DNA from: Candolleomyces eurysporus
Lineage: Eukaryota > Basidiomycota > Agaricomycetes > Agaricales > Psathyrellaceae
Direction of reading: 5' to 3'
Assembly (NCBI GenBank): GCA_027579435.1
Contig: JANBPK010000960.1
Location: forward strand, 1-61,344
DNA: 61,344 nucleotides
Every line of letters begins with the position of its first letter. Position 1 is the first letter of the stretch. The position numbers were made by a program, and so were the translations under genes. The notes below the pieces were generated by a model. That model was not told where the DNA came from. It saw nothing but the letters and a program-made list of their open reading frames with translations, and searched no databases. Positions 13,213-25,129 of this stretch are shown here, piece after piece.

Positions 13213-14199
13213 TTATGAATGTTGTTGATACGGCGGGAGTTGGTCTTNCCCCCCTGTGGGTTGATTGAAGATGAAGGCTAAACGGAGGTGGATTTGGCTC
13301 GCTCGTGCTATCTCGTTCCCTATAAGTAGTGGCTTCGTGCTCCGATGCGTTGGAGGGTGTCGGTGGGGGTATGGGGACTGTGTCAAGCGAATGGAGAAGA
13401 GATTTAATGGATGCGTTCAGGCCTTCGAATGTCGAATCATTGTCTGGGGTAGACTGGGATGCTGTAGATGTAAGGAGAGTGAGAAGCGAATGAATTTGAA
13501 GGAGTTCTTGATGTCTTGAACCCTCGTCGCTCGGTGAAGAATGCGGCTCAACGGGACTGACAAAGGAAATCGACGGTGGGATATCGTCCCGCGGTACTTC
13601 AGACCCTGAGGGAGGGTGTGCTTCTGTCACCGGTCCCGGTTCTCCAACCAGTTTCAACATCTCTTTCTTCAAGTCCTCCACCAATCGTCCTTCCTTGGAT
13701 TGCGGATCATATCCCTCCGGCGGTGCTGCCTCCAGTAAAAGCTGAACTTCTTGTATCATCGCCTGGAGCTTTGATATGCGTTCAAAAAGGATAAGGTGAA
13801 ATGGCGATGTCGTTGGTATTTGCTCGGAAACTTTCAATGATGCGATAGACGAAGACAGACGGAATAGTGAGGGGATTTCGTCCGCTTCTCTATGTTTATA
13901 TGCCGGTAGAGTGGTATCGTTCCGTGAATCGTCATATCGATTTGTTGGTATGCCTTCGCGCCTTTGCGGCTGAGAGGATGACGTTCCGAGCTCAACATCA
14001 TCCGTTCTTTCTGATGTTTGAAGATGGGAGTCAGATTCCCAAGAACCTCGGAAAAGGACAAGACTCACTTAGTCCCTCCCTTCGCTTCCTGTCCCAACGA
14101 AAGGCGTACCATACTGCAGCCAACCCACCGAGTACACCCAATACAACAGCAATAGCTATGCGGAGGTCCTTCCAAGAGAGCCCCCCCTTCCGAGGACAT
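13213..14199 (-). CDS. Single-pass membrane protein, paralog of 26551-27533
   Basis: After a short N-terminus (LSWKDLRIAI) comes one transmembrane segment, VVLGVLGGLAAVWYAF, then a stop-transfer RWDRKRRE. One intron follows (about 14,090-14,018). The cytoplasmic part is polar, with TLPAYKHREADEIPSLF and a helical FHLILFERISKLQAMIQEV. It aligns end to end with the plus-strand gene at 26,551. Two homopolymer problems are visible. The G7 run (plus-strand C7 at 14181-14187) puts the ATG at 14,199 out of frame by one base. The N at 13248 hides a tail DQLPPYQQHS that matches the paralog's GQLPPYI. If the run is taken literally, the start would have to be further upstream (14,321). Function unknown. 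Confidence 0.6.
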
Positions 14200-14339
14200 G
14201 TTTGTGTAAGGTTGAAGGTGTCTTTGTGTTGTAAACTCGGAATGGCGCGTTCTAATACCTTTATATACTCTCCGTTCAAGTTCGTCCTTTGAAGCAGTGA
14301 TTGGGCCGAGGCTCGAATCATCGAGTAGCTAATTTTAGT

Positions 14340-14356
14340 TTTACAGCACTGTGATG
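14340..14356 (-). promoter_or_regulatory. 17-bp upstream element shared with paralog
   Basis: On the minus strand this reads catcacagtgctgtaaa, about 140 bases before the likely ATG at 14,199. The identical word lies 160 bases before the ATG of the paralog at 26,551. It is probably a retained promoter or leader element. Confidence 0.5.
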
Positions 14357-15537
14357 TCTTTGAGACGATCTGGAGCAAGGAAGTGTATGAGGCGGGAGCT
14401 TTTGTTCAAATGCGCAGCTGCTTGCACCGCCTCAAGGATTCACCCAAAGGGCTCGGATGGTCATAGATCCCGAGGTGACAAATTAGTCCTACTGCATCGT
14501 AGCGGCGCCAGTCCCCGACTGCGGATGGGTGGTGAGTGGTAAGACACTCACAGGACAAGCCCCAATAGTACCATCTGGAAGACCTGAAACCAACTGAAAG
14601 GGTGACAAAGATCCCCGTCGAACCCAAAAGTCGAGAAAAGATTTCGCTCATTGGGCCAATCCAAGTATTCAAGTCTTATAAATGAAGCCAATAAACACAG
14701 CCTTCCGCAATGCTTCCTTCAAGTTGCCGACTACATCGAGACCGACCAGAACATCTCATCGACAGGACAGGGGAATGTTCCATTTGGTTTCTGAGGTTGT
14801 CAACAACGAGTACACAATCAACTGAAGAATCTATGAGAACAACGACTGGGAATAATCAGTGCAGGGCGGTATGGCATCGCAAAGGTGATATGCTTGGCAG
14901 TGTAAATTGCATGAGTCGGAAAACAAAGGAGTTATTCCACACCGAATGGTGCAAGAGGAACTGTGAGTAGCCAGTGACAAAGGAGGAATCCGTCGACTAA
15001 CTCAATGACCTGTCCCAGAAGGTGGAGTAAATCATGGTTATGGCAGGCTCTCTTCCGGGTGATAGATGTTGCTCAGACCCGAGGAACAGAGGGAGCAAGG
15101 GTACAGCGACGGTGGACCCGACAGGCTCGGAGTAGGATGGCGCAGGGTACGCCATGAGATTCCCACACATCTAGATTTGGGATAATGCTCTCACCAGTTC
15201 TTGGCCTGAGAGCGTCTACGTTTCGACGGAACAGATCCCTCCCCACACCTTGTGTGGAGTCGGGGACTCAGTTGTGCTGAATGCCGATGCAGAGCGGCGT
15301 GCATATCGGAGACTCAGGAACCACCGGTACAGCATAGCATAGACTGTTTCAAAGCTGAACTAGAGAGAATAAGCTCTGTTCGCTTCGGAATACATGGATC
15401 CTCGGCTCTTGATAGCGTGAGTTACTCGTAGTAAGCTTGAATTATCTCCCAATCCCGACCTTCGACTCCCTCACGCAGACCATGACTGGAGGGGATCAGA
15501 AATTGACGAGATCAGCGGGAAGTCAGATGGAATATAG
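14357..15537. other. Intergenic, no gene recognised
   Basis: Only short frames are seen (e.g. 14710-14970 plus). The right end is the 3' side of the minus-strand F-box gene. Confidence 0.35.
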
Positions 15538-18170
15538 TCACGGAATTTGAACGTACACTTCCGAAAAGTGCTCGCGAAGCTCCTGCGTCGGGATGCTGGA
15601 TTTAGTCCCACCGTGGCTGTTGTTGGGATTTTGCATACAAAGGATGCACCTATTGAAAGGAGGATCGACTTGATAAAACACTGGATTCCGCGGTCCGTCT
15701 TTGTACGAAACCTGAGGGAAGTGAATGATGTGCTCGCCACAGGGATAAGGTATGGGTTGCCTCAACGGCGGGGGAAGGGTAATACCATGTCTAGGATATT
15801 CATGACAACCTGCGACCGAAAATGCAGAGAGCTACGCACTGTTCCTTGAGATGTTGCTCTACGCTGAAATACGTCCCTAGGTTGTCCAGATGCTCGGCGC
15901 AATGTGTACATGCCCAGATTGGGTCCTTGAACCGTGGCCACTCATGTTCACGAGAATGAACAAACTGGGTTGCCTCAGGAGTCAGAAGGAACCAGAGAGG
16001 AGGCGATGCAGGAGCGGTGCAGTGCGATGCCACTGCGAGAAAGTGCTTGATCTATCAGAAAATAGACGAGGGTTGGTTAGTCAACAGCACGCTCATCAAA
16101 CACGTGCTCACAGATTCTCTCCAAGTCAACGCTCGTCTAAAGTAATGTCCTCCCCGGCTTTGAGACAAGTAAGGGGCCTCACTGCCAAAGAAAAAGCGAG
16201 CATTGAGTTTGTCGAGATCTTGTGGGGTGGTTGTCCAGGGGTCGAGGTCTAAACACTTCAAGAGAGCCTCCATGGCTAAATGCCCTGCAGCTGACCATCG
16301 GATGTCCAATGAGTGGTTACAGACACATCGGTGTGATAGGATATCGTCCCAGNCATAGCAGGGAGTGAGATTTAGGGCAGTCGAGCAGCAAAAGCTCATT
16401 ATTGCGAGGTCGATCATGTCTTTGTGGAAGGAAACTCCTTGCTTGTCCTTGTATTTCAGTTTGATTGAATCGGGAACCAGCTCTTGGATATCTTGTCGAA
16501 ATTTGAGACGCCACGTCGACACTGCAGTCGAGATTTCGTCCGCAATGGCTGAATCTGGAACACTCTGAGGGTTGAACCGCGGGTCTCCGGAGGGAAGCTC
16601 GTTGAACAGTTTTTTGAAGAGAGGGGTTGAGTCGAACAGAAGGGAGTGATGTGGGAGGTACTTCCATTCGGATGTTGGACGAGAAGCTTTATGTCGGTTG
16701 TAGACATCCACCAGAGCCTTGCGACACTCTTCCTGGATTCGCTCGGCTCGACTTTCGCACACGTCGGATTCGATCGCCGCAAGATGATACTTGAGGTCTT
16801 GAAGTAGCGTAACTGACGTGAGCAAAAACTGACCAGTGATCTCCGGCCAAGGAGTACTCACCCCTCCTCTTTGAAAGTCCGTGCAACTCTCTTTGATCGA
16901 AGTATTCATCCAACTCGATAGACAGATCTCCCAGATCATTTTCGTCATACCCAATCCCACGGAAGCACTTCGTAGATCTGGGGGGACAGCTTTCAGAGTC
17001 GTTCTGAGCGAGAGCGACAAGATTTGCTCACCTCGTCTCGTACCAGGCTTTCTCGAATTCACGCATATCCGCAAACACTTCCTCGGCCCATGAGTAGCAT
17101 TGAATGGCATGCTATACGGATAGATCAGAAAGTGTGGGATCAGCGAAAACGAGTGCCTACATCGTTCAAAGCTGACAGTTCATCGCGTTTTGCAGCAATG
17201 ATTGACTTTCGGGGTGAGTCTTCTCCGCTTGTTGGTGCCCCTCCTATTCCCCAGCCGAGACGTAATACCTCCAAAACTTCTTCCTTCAGGTGATCATGGC
17301 CCCCGGAGTCAGAATACGATCGCTGGAGATTCACGGCTAAGGAAATACAACTTAGGTGAGGCTGAAATAGGTACCAAAGGGATTGATGCGGTACTTACAA
17401 AACCAGAGCGACGACCGACACAGTTGATGTATCCTAGATTCCCATGAGATGATACTGGAATCATCAGAGCCCGTGTCCGACACAGAATCATCGTCGTAGT
17501 CACCACGCAAGTCGTAGGCTTGTTCGAACGTAATCATCGTTACCCTTCGCTTCAAACCGACGTCAGCCTGGTGGCAACTCTGGGAGACGATAGATACTCA
17601 CACATCTTTGGCAAAGTTTCTGGACAAACGTGAAATCGAGCTCTGCCCAATCTGCCCCACACTTCTAAGCAACATAACCGCGGCACGATATCGATTCTGA
17701 GTGAATGAATGCGGGCGAACACGCGACAATCGCACCTCACAAATAGTTGGTCCGAAAAGAAACGCCGCCCAGGCAATCGGACGAGACCTGAGCCTTTGGG
17801 GAGGAGCAGGGACCTGGCCTTCGTGTCCCTCAAAACTTGACTCCCATACTGAAACTGACGCAGGGCTCAGTAGCGCCTCACGGAGCCATTTCGATGACGT
17901 TGAGAGGTGATAGAGATCCAAAGGGTGAACATGTCCGAAAATCTAGATTGTTGACGCGACCTCTGAGCGGCATGAAGCAATNAAAACGCCAAAAAAAACT
18001 CGCCTCAAGGATGATTTCCAACGGCAAGTCAAGAAACGTGGCCAGATTGTTCTTCTCCAGCAGCTTCTTGTCACGTCGCTCATGTGACTCGAGTCTGAGC
18101 TTCCTGAGAACGAATCCTCGAAGGTAGTTTCCTAAAATTGACTCCTTCAGCCACTGGCTCCTACCAGAGG
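15538..18170 (-). CDS. F-box protein of the large Agaricomycete family
   Basis: F-box proteins recruit substrates to SCF ubiquitin ligases. On the minus strand a basic helix leads to LATFLDLPLEIILE, then IFGHVHPLDLYHLSTSSKWL and REALLSPASVSVWESSF (about 18,045-17,850), the F-box. The two halves join across an intron at 17943-18003 with a GC donor. Next comes AWAAFLFGPTICE, as in the family. A long helical middle follows (about 17,100-16,055; CESRAERIQEECRKALVDVY). After it come a WACTHCAEHLDNLG zinc-like motif (about 15,905) and a final RCILCMQN...LREHFSEV motif. Middle exons around 17,555-17,309 include an acidic stretch. The N at 16353 lies in frame. The N-terminal exon and exact stop are uncertain. 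Confidence 0.65.
17943..18003 (-). other. GC-AG intron in the F-box gene
   Basis: On the minus strand the exon ends CTTGAG and the intron begins GCGAGT and ends CTAG. Splicing here gives an uninterrupted F-box core (EIILE-IFGHVHPLDL). No GT donor nearby gives that reading. The intron also contains the N at 17982. Confidence 0.6.
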
Positions 18171-19211
18171 ATAGAACTCACTAGAACGAGGGTGGCGAGA
18201 GGTTGGATGACATCCAGCCACGTTCTTCCCTTTCCATTCGCGACTGTGATTGCAAAGCAAAGACTGAACAGTTCCTTGAAAATGGGTATCTGGGAGCCTA
18301 GAGAATGGCAGATCGAGCAGTTGTTCGTCGATTATGGACTCCATTTGAGGTCGCTGTTGACAAGGAGGATCCCGCGCGGCTGCCACTGCCAGCGATGATT
18401 TGATGAGATGGCGTTCTCGGGCTTGTCGATGACGTTGCCCCAGAAAGTGTTCCCCGGTCACCTAGTCGGCATTTAACTAACCGTTGCTGAAAGCATTACA
18501 CGTTCATTCACGTATCACTCCAGTTGTAACGTTCGGCGACTGGGGCGACATCTCTCTATGCGGCTGAGGTATTACTGAGGGGACTTCTCAGTAAATCCAA
18601 GGTTTTGCAGGAAGAATTCATCCCACCCCGAATCATAATCGCCGTAAGATTAACATATATGATGGTAAACGGCTCTGAGACCATCTTAAACGCCCATGCT
18701 AAAGCGATTATGGAGTAAGATGCTACCTGGGCGGTACAGAACGGGATAGTAGACTCGAGAAGCACAGAAGCTACCTGCGTCAGATTCCGCTCGGCTGAAT
18801 TGACCAATGATTCATTCTTGCAAGTGTTTACAGGGTCGTTCAATCATAAGAACGATCACGCTGACGATAAGCGACCGGCTCACACTTTTGCGACGTTCCC
18901 TCGTACAGTGCTGAGTCAGGTCAGTTAATAGTATATGGTTTCTCTCGGGCAAGCGTCCACATCTACTTCTGCATTTGAGCCAGTGTTCGTACCTGGAGGC
19001 GATGGCCGGAACGCAGCAATTTCCCACCAGAAAAGAGTGTGCCTTGTCCAATGATATCCTTTGACCTAGATGAATCCAGGTTTATATATGCTCACCTTCG
19101 AACGTTCATGAGAAATGCTGGACGCGCATTCTCCTGCAAGCCGATTTGATCTCCGCTCAGACGTGGGAGATTTGTGGCATCATCGTTTCGGTCGGCTGGC
19201 GGCACTTGACC
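18171..19211. other. Intergenic, no firm gene
   Basis: A hydrophobic minus-strand frame at 18556-18843 (around FCTAQVASYSIIALAWAF) could be the decayed end of another membrane gene. I cannot assign it. The right end holds the promoter of the F-box gene at 19212. Confidence 0.3.
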
Positions 19212-20659
19212 ATGCTCCCTGACCTCCCTCTCGAACTATGGCACCGTATACTCTCTTTTACCTGCACCGAGGGCGACGATGATCTCAATTGCAACACTCC
19301 TCTTGCTCTCTCTCGCACCTGTCGCGCGCTACGCCGGGTATCGCGATACCACAGATACCACTCCGTGACCATTCGAGGCTGGGAGCACCTTTTGGCTTTC
19401 GAAGAGCAGCTCAATTCCCATTCTACGTCAACCGGAAGACCTGGAGAAGAGACCCTGGCTCTAATAGACAATCACAACGAGGGGCTTCGAGCTGTGGGGC
19501 ACAGTGGCATTGTCCACTTGAACGTTGAGATTGAAGAGCTTAGGGGGGTTGCTTATCCTGACGGAGACGAGGACGTGGACGAGGACACCAGCGATGACAC
19601 GTACGTTCCTAGCTCGGACAGTGAGGAGGAAGGAGATGAGGATATGAAAGAAGGCAACGAGGATGCTGACGGCGACGAGAATGATGAGTTGGATGGGCCG
19701 TGTGGCAGCGAAAGTTTGGATGCACTGGGTGTACAAAGTTCTGGGAGCGAGGACGATGAGGTGGACGACTCGGAAGACGACGAAGACGCGCTAATGGAAG
19801 AGCAAGCTCACGATTTCGCTGAAATCTCCGACTTCGAATTGGCGGAATTCGTATCCGACGCAGAAGCAATCGCTGAAGAAAAACACGTCAGTTTACTCGA
19901 CAGCGAGGCGCAACTGCTCTCCCACCTTCAAGGAGGACGGCCCACTGCGCTCGCTCGCATTGAGTTTCGCGTATTTTCCGCTCTCCGACGTCTCCTTCTG
20001 GCTTGTGCACCTACGCTTGAGGTTCTTACCCTTCGCTGGAAACCCCGATCCACCTTCTTCCTCGAAGCCGTGTTCCCTACCCTCCCTAGGCTCCGCCGAC
20101 TCATTTGGGATAGCGACAAGGAAGGGTGCCGCAAGATGACCCCGATTTCTTGCGAACGGGAAACTCCGGCTCCCGTCGTCTTTCCTGTACTGCAGCACTT
20201 GGATATCAAGGCTGAGAGTAACGCTCGTATGGTGGAAGACCTCTTCTTGCTAGGTCCGGGCGTGCCCAAGGTTTCAGCACCACAGGTTTTACTCCCGTAC
20301 GTTCTCCCCTTGTTTTTGGATAGAACTGATGCTAATTCGTCTCAAGGAAAGTCGCCTTGCCTGTTGCAACGAAGGAAGTGTATGTCTGTGTTGGACCTGC
20401 GTGGGAATGGAGCCTGGGTCAGTTGGACGGGGCAGAAGTTGGTCGGCTGTACCCTTGGCCCAATGCTAAACACCGAAGTGTTGCGGCGACGTACTACGCT
20501 GTACCGCGGACCAAAGCCCAGCACCTCAAGGCACTCCTTAAGCAGCTGGCCCATTTTACGCAGGAAATGATTGAGGATGGGACAGGGGATGACGATCCTA
20601 ATTTGCAGCATGGGATTGATGTTTGTATCGATCTGAAGAGTAGACTTGGGTGCGAGTAG
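19212..20659 (+). CDS. F-box-like protein with long acidic insert
   Basis: The ATG at 19212 gives MLPDLPLELWHRILSFTC and, after a short insert, PLALSRTCRALRRVSRYHRY, an F-box-like N-terminus. Residues about 115-200 are extremely acidic (for example DEDVDEDTSDDTYVPSSDSE). The C-terminal part has leucine-rich pieces (FRVFSALRRLLLACAPTLEV; LPRLRRLIW; VFPVLQHLDIKAE). One intron with a GTACGT donor starts at 20299 and ends about 20345; removing it joins LLP to KVALPVATKEVYV in frame. The protein then runs to the stop at 20659, about 465 residues. It probably acts as an SCF adaptor. The role of the acidic insert is unknown. Confidence 0.7.
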
Positions 20660-21563
20660 CTCGCTAGTTCATTATGAGTTCCTGTTAATGGCGATGTACT
20701 CCTAGTCGGTCCATTAGGATATATGAAGAGACATCGAGTGACGTCTTCTGGGAGCTTGGCCGTTCTATGTAATCTATGTGTTTGCGACGTCTCAGCTCGA
20801 GCTTCCATGCAAACGTAGCGCTCTGTATGTTACAGCCGCAAGTATCTTCGTCCATACACCAGGATTCTCCCGGTATTTCTTTCCCAACCGATGAGAAGGG
20901 TATGGTACTCCGACTGTCGAGCGAGATTCCCTGTGAATGCGCTCTCATAACTGGGGGAATTGCGATCTCCGAGATCGTCGTTTGTAGGTCTAGTATGAGC
21001 ACCGGTTCTTTATGAAAATACTTCATGCTTTGTCCACGTTGATGCACTCCCCACCCTCTCGAGGTCTGCGGCTAGCCCTTTCTACGCGAAAGCAGGATTG
21101 TCAGTTCTTCACAAGTCTCAATTCTTATATCGTAGACGCCCTCGATTGAGGGTGCTTGGAACTTGGTAAGGCCACAGTTCAGGAACGGTCGAAGTCGTCA
21201 ATCCTGCCCGTGTCAATATTGGGGATGAGAAGAAAAGCCCGCTGGATTTAAAGCGGTAATTATTATGTACATGGTATCGAAATGTATACTATCAAGAAGT
21301 GCGACCTCTAAGCAGATTACAAGGAGTCTCAAAATTTAGTCGAACCGACAAGCTATTCTGGTGTCTTTGAACGCACACTAACCTCCAAACGGACGACACA
21401 GAAGGCAAAGGTACCCAAAGAAGGATAGATGGTATTGCTGACGCCGATAGTTGGGAACGATCGATAGATCTGAAAGAAAGGAAGTGGAATCAATGGGTCG
21501 GCAGTCGTAGTCTTGTGAAGGATTTTGGACCTACCATCCTGCCCGCAAATGGGCAACGTCTCA
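20660..21563. other. Intergenic, no gene recognised
   Basis: This lies between convergent F-box genes and holds only short shadow frames. Confidence 0.4.
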
Positions 21564-22814
21564 TCAGACTTTGGTCAACTCTGTTATCAGCTCCCCCCAA
21601 AGATCGTCGTCTACGCAAGGACAATCGACCAGCTCGAGGCGCTGCCCATTCCAGTGCGCTATTATCTTTGGGAGTATTCTTTGAAAGTCGGTAGGGATGT
21701 CCACGAGAACCAAATTTGAACAGTTCGGGATCTGAATGGGAGATGGGGAGGTGAAGAAGCAGTGGATGAGGATGAGCGTCTGAGTATAGGTGATTCGCTT
21801 GAGAGCAAATTCGATCGAGTCTTGTTTGGTGCGCTTGATGATGAGGCGACGTATGGAAGTAGAGCCAAGAGGTGTCACATCCTGGGGAGACTCCGACGGC
21901 GGTGACGACGAGAGCGCGGCATGAGAGCTAGGCCCTTGGATCAACCATGGGTGACCATCATTGATAGGCTCGAAGGTGTCCAATGCCAATGTTCCGAGTC
22001 GTGGAAAAGACGGTAAGACGTCGAGGAAGAAGTGGTGAATGAGTGCGTCAGAATACCCGTCGACGCGGAAGGTAAGGTGGTTTATGCCAAACGTCTCAAC
22101 CATCGGCATGCTAGAGAACGCGTCCTCCACTCCGGATCTACTTCGCGAGCTGGAAGATCGAAGCATGGCTAACAGGTTCCTCCCATCGATGTAAATTGTC
22201 GTCAACATCTCATGGACTCCAACTTGGCCGATTGAAGGTAGGAGTGAGCTGGACGAAGGGGGCAGGAGGATGGAGTCATCTGCGTTGCATCTCAACACCA
22301 GATTCCTCAGCCTTCCAAGTCGATGAGCATTCCCTGAGCGGAGAAGGAGTGACTGAAAGTCGGGTAAAGATGAAGCTTGGTTTGTCTCCACCACGAGAGC
22401 CTCGACCCTATCCAAGTGCCCCTCTAAAGCGCCCAACAGAACCTCTACAGACCCAAACTCATTAAGGTCAAAGGTACGCGGAATCTTCTCCTTCCTGAGA
22501 AGGTAGACGCAGATAGTGAGGGTTGCAGAGCGGGTGAGGTGGATATTGAGAGGAGAGGCCGAGATAGTTTCGACGGTGTGTGGTGTATCAACGTAGATTG
22601 TAATGTGTCGCCACATTGAGGGAGTGCGACATAATATATCATGCCAACGTCGACAGACGCGACCGAGGTAGTAAAGGCGAGGGTGCACCCGCTCCACGCT
22701 TCTGGAGAGATCCACTTGAAGGTCGAAGTTGATGTTTGGAGTAACGGCGTGTTGCAGGATGGAAGTGATGGTTTCAGTCGTGAGTCGTCGGATGGGGAAG
22801 TGCCTGATAGACAT
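21564..22814 (-). CDS. F-box protein, single exon
   Basis: An uninterrupted 416-residue frame starts with ATG at 22814. An N-terminal F-box-like region (RRLTTETITSILQHAV, then YLGRVCRRWHDILCRTPSMW and RHITIYV) is typical of Agaricomycete F-box proteins in which a tryptophan-rich end follows the second helix. The rest is a leucine-rich, repeat-like region (RLGRLRNLVLRCN; FPRLGTLALDTFE; IRRLIIKRT; NLVLVDIP), as in substrate-binding LRR parts. Stop is TGA at 21564-21566. It faces the plus-strand F-box gene at 19212. The substrate is unknown. Confidence 0.75.
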   Translation of the reverse strand: MSIRHFPIRRLTTETITSILQHAVTPNINFDLQVDLSRSVERVHPRLYYLGRVCRRWHDILCRTPSMWRHITIYVDTPHTVETISASPLNIHLTRSATLTICVYLLRKEKIPRTFDLNEFGSVEVLLGALEGHLDRVEALVVETNQASSLPDFQSLLLRSGNAHRLGRLRNLVLRCNADDSILLPPSSSSLLPSIGQVGVHEMLTTIYIDGRNLLAMLRSSSSRSRSGVEDAFSSMPMVETFGINHLTFRVDGYSDALIHHFFLDVLPSFPRLGTLALDTFEPINDGHPWLIQGPSSHAALSSSPPSESPQDVTPLGSTSIRRLIIKRTKQDSIEFALKRITYTQTLILIHCFFTSPSPIQIPNCSNLVLVDIPTDFQRILPKIIAHWNGQRLELVDCPCVDDDLWGELITELTKV

Positions 22815-23985
22815 AGATGCAATTGGTGATGAAACAGACCGTCTTAGGATAGGTAGGCGAAGTTAGGCGATACTGAGAAACTTGCTCTGAGTATTTGAGC
22901 AACCGTCTGCTGCGGGAATCCCGTTCGAGACGTTAAAAGAGAGGCTTCAAGAGCAGCTTGGATTACGAGTAACAGAAGTGGCTGGAGATTGCGAGCATAG
23001 ATTCGAGATGCCGGCTTGACTTAGCTGGGACTCTGTCGCAAAATGGGATTAGTGCGAGGTACAGCAAAAAGGAGGAAGAGGAACTTGTTCGTGGTCAGTT
23101 TTGCAGCTCGGCGCCCTCGAATGGAGGTTCACGCCCATTTTCGAATAAGGTTTAGGGTACTTTTGGGCCTTCAGGTGACCGTTTGTGCAAAGAATGACAG
23201 AATTTTGCAATTGCTCTGCGCCATGAGGTGCCATCTTGGGGTGGAGATCGGTGCCGGAACTCGATTAAGCCACCTTCGACTCTCATTGTCGATTGAATTT
23301 CCCGAGATGGCACTCTCCGTGATACCGCGGGAGTCGATAAGAAAAGTAAGACTCTGAGTCAACCAAGTCTGCCGCTGCTCGAGTTCGGAAGGATCGCCAG
23401 CAAAATCTTCAGCGCTTAGTAGAAACACGGGAAGCAATTATCTCAAATTCATCTTTTCGAGGACCTGTCAGGGCTGCAAGGGGTTCGCTACATTTGATAT
23501 ACTAATACGAGACGTTGAGATATCGATCGCGAGATGGGATTCCCGCAATCCATCCAGGCCAGGCCCGTTGGTTTGCCCTAACCCGGCCAATAATCCAACC
23601 TGAGGTATCTCCTCACCCGCGTTCGGATGTACACGGTCAACGAGATCCGAATTTCGTGACACTCGCCATCGACGCCGAGGTGAACTTGTGCTGGGCAAAC
23701 GACGGTCTTATCGTGCTGATTAATTTTGACGGAGTCACGGTGAACTAGAGGGGAGGAGACTGGTTACGAGGACTATAGGTTGCGTCGGGAGAGTCGTGCT
23801 AGGCGGGTTGGACCGTTGGAAACGTCCCGGCCAATCAGATCGTTGGGCCTTGTCGTGAGGGTGACGACCTACACAAATGACGCCAGACAAGACAAGCTTA
23901 AAGGGTAGTGATCTTTCAATGGGAAGAATGAGAAACACACTCGCATCAGCGTATCCACGATCCCTATCTTCAGCATTGTCATCCC
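22815..23985. other. Intergenic, no gene recognised
   Basis: Short frames on both strands; none has a recognisable domain. Confidence 0.35.
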
Positions 23986-25060
23986 TCACGGTCTCAATAC
24001 TGCTGCGGATAATATCCTTCCTCCGATTTCTTACGATTAGAGCACCCTTCGTTGCTGCCCATTCCTTCGCCGAGAGCGAGAACAATGACAGGTCCGCTCG
24101 GAGTAGTCTGAGTGGGGGTGGGAGGTATGATGATAGTAGGAGGAGTTGTGGGATGACGGCGAGTTGTGGTTGGCTCCACCAGATTGGCATTGGGAATACT
24201 TTGGGTCAGCGCGAAAAGACCGAGTTAACATAGAGAAATTGGGTTGCATACACTCGTTCAGTTTCACGAACGACCGCAAGAAGGACTCCGCCTGGATTGA
24301 TGATGGACAAAGAAAGAATGCTGAAAGAGAATGTAGATGCGGCTCCCAGAAAGAAGCCACAAAGCTGAGGCGCGAGCAAAAGAACGAGAGACGCTCTCAC
24401 TGGGTCATAGACTCGTAGACAAGGTGTTGAACCAAGTATGAAACGTCAGGAACAGGAGCGGGACGGCTAGGCTTATCGGAGGCGTGGAAAAAGCCAATGC
24501 AATTGACGCCTTCGGAAAGGTGAACGGAGGATACAAGAAGGTATTTTTTTGCGAACGGCAATACACCTGAATACTCCTGAACGATCTACGAAGCCGCCGG
24601 TACCTGCGCGAACCAGGGAGAAGGACTAGATCAGCATATGAATGAGCAAACGGTCGAATCGAGAGCAAGAAGGAAGAGGCTCATATACCGTTGTAGTATA
24701 GTTTACCCATCGAAGAATCTCGGAATAACGAGAGCAACGTGCGTAGCGATTCTGATATATCTAATCGTCGCCCCAAGAGAAGAAATCAGAGATCACTCAC
24801 CATTGACGGCGATCCAGGAGAACGAAAGAGACAGCAAGGTGGACGACGCGTCATTGCCAGGAAATTTTCTGCGATTCTCGGCAATTGCCGCACATCTGCG
24901 TGGGTGACAATTACCGGGATGGGAGACAACCCTCGACCGCTCCGACTCGGCTCAGAGCAAACGACGAGCACGTCTCTCCAAGAATTCTGCCCTGATGACG
25001 GTGACAGGGTCGATCATGGCCTCGCTTGTTGGAGCCGGTCAGTTTGCGTATAATGCCGAG
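23986..25060 (-). CDS. Unrecognised multi-pass membrane protein, copy A
   Basis: Minus-strand exons can be pieced together, but I do not recognise the family. Hydrophobic stretches include SSTLLSLSFSWIAVN (about 24,860-24,820) and PQLCGFFLGAASTFSFSILS with VLLAVVRETERVY (about 24,370-24,260). A proline/threonine-rich tail (EPTTTRRHPTTPPTIIIPP) and GPVIVLALGEGMGS end near 23,990. Intron boundaries recur at the same places in a second copy at 36.2-37.3 kb. For example, both have an exon opening with AATCGCTACG and closing before GATGGGTAA. Reading frame and gene limits are only approximate. It may be a working gene or already decayed. Confidence 0.35.
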
Positions 25061-25129
25061 GTGTGTGCAGTCTTCGAATTCGTCGTTCAAAAAATTTTCT
25101 TTCCCCCATTTTCGTCCCTTCAACTCGTG

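Noticed and set aside
18556..18843. Hydrophobic minus-strand frame as a DUF6533 C-terminus
   Set aside because: The family's REQ/LRE end motif and the upstream exons are missing. The similarity is only in hydrophobicity.
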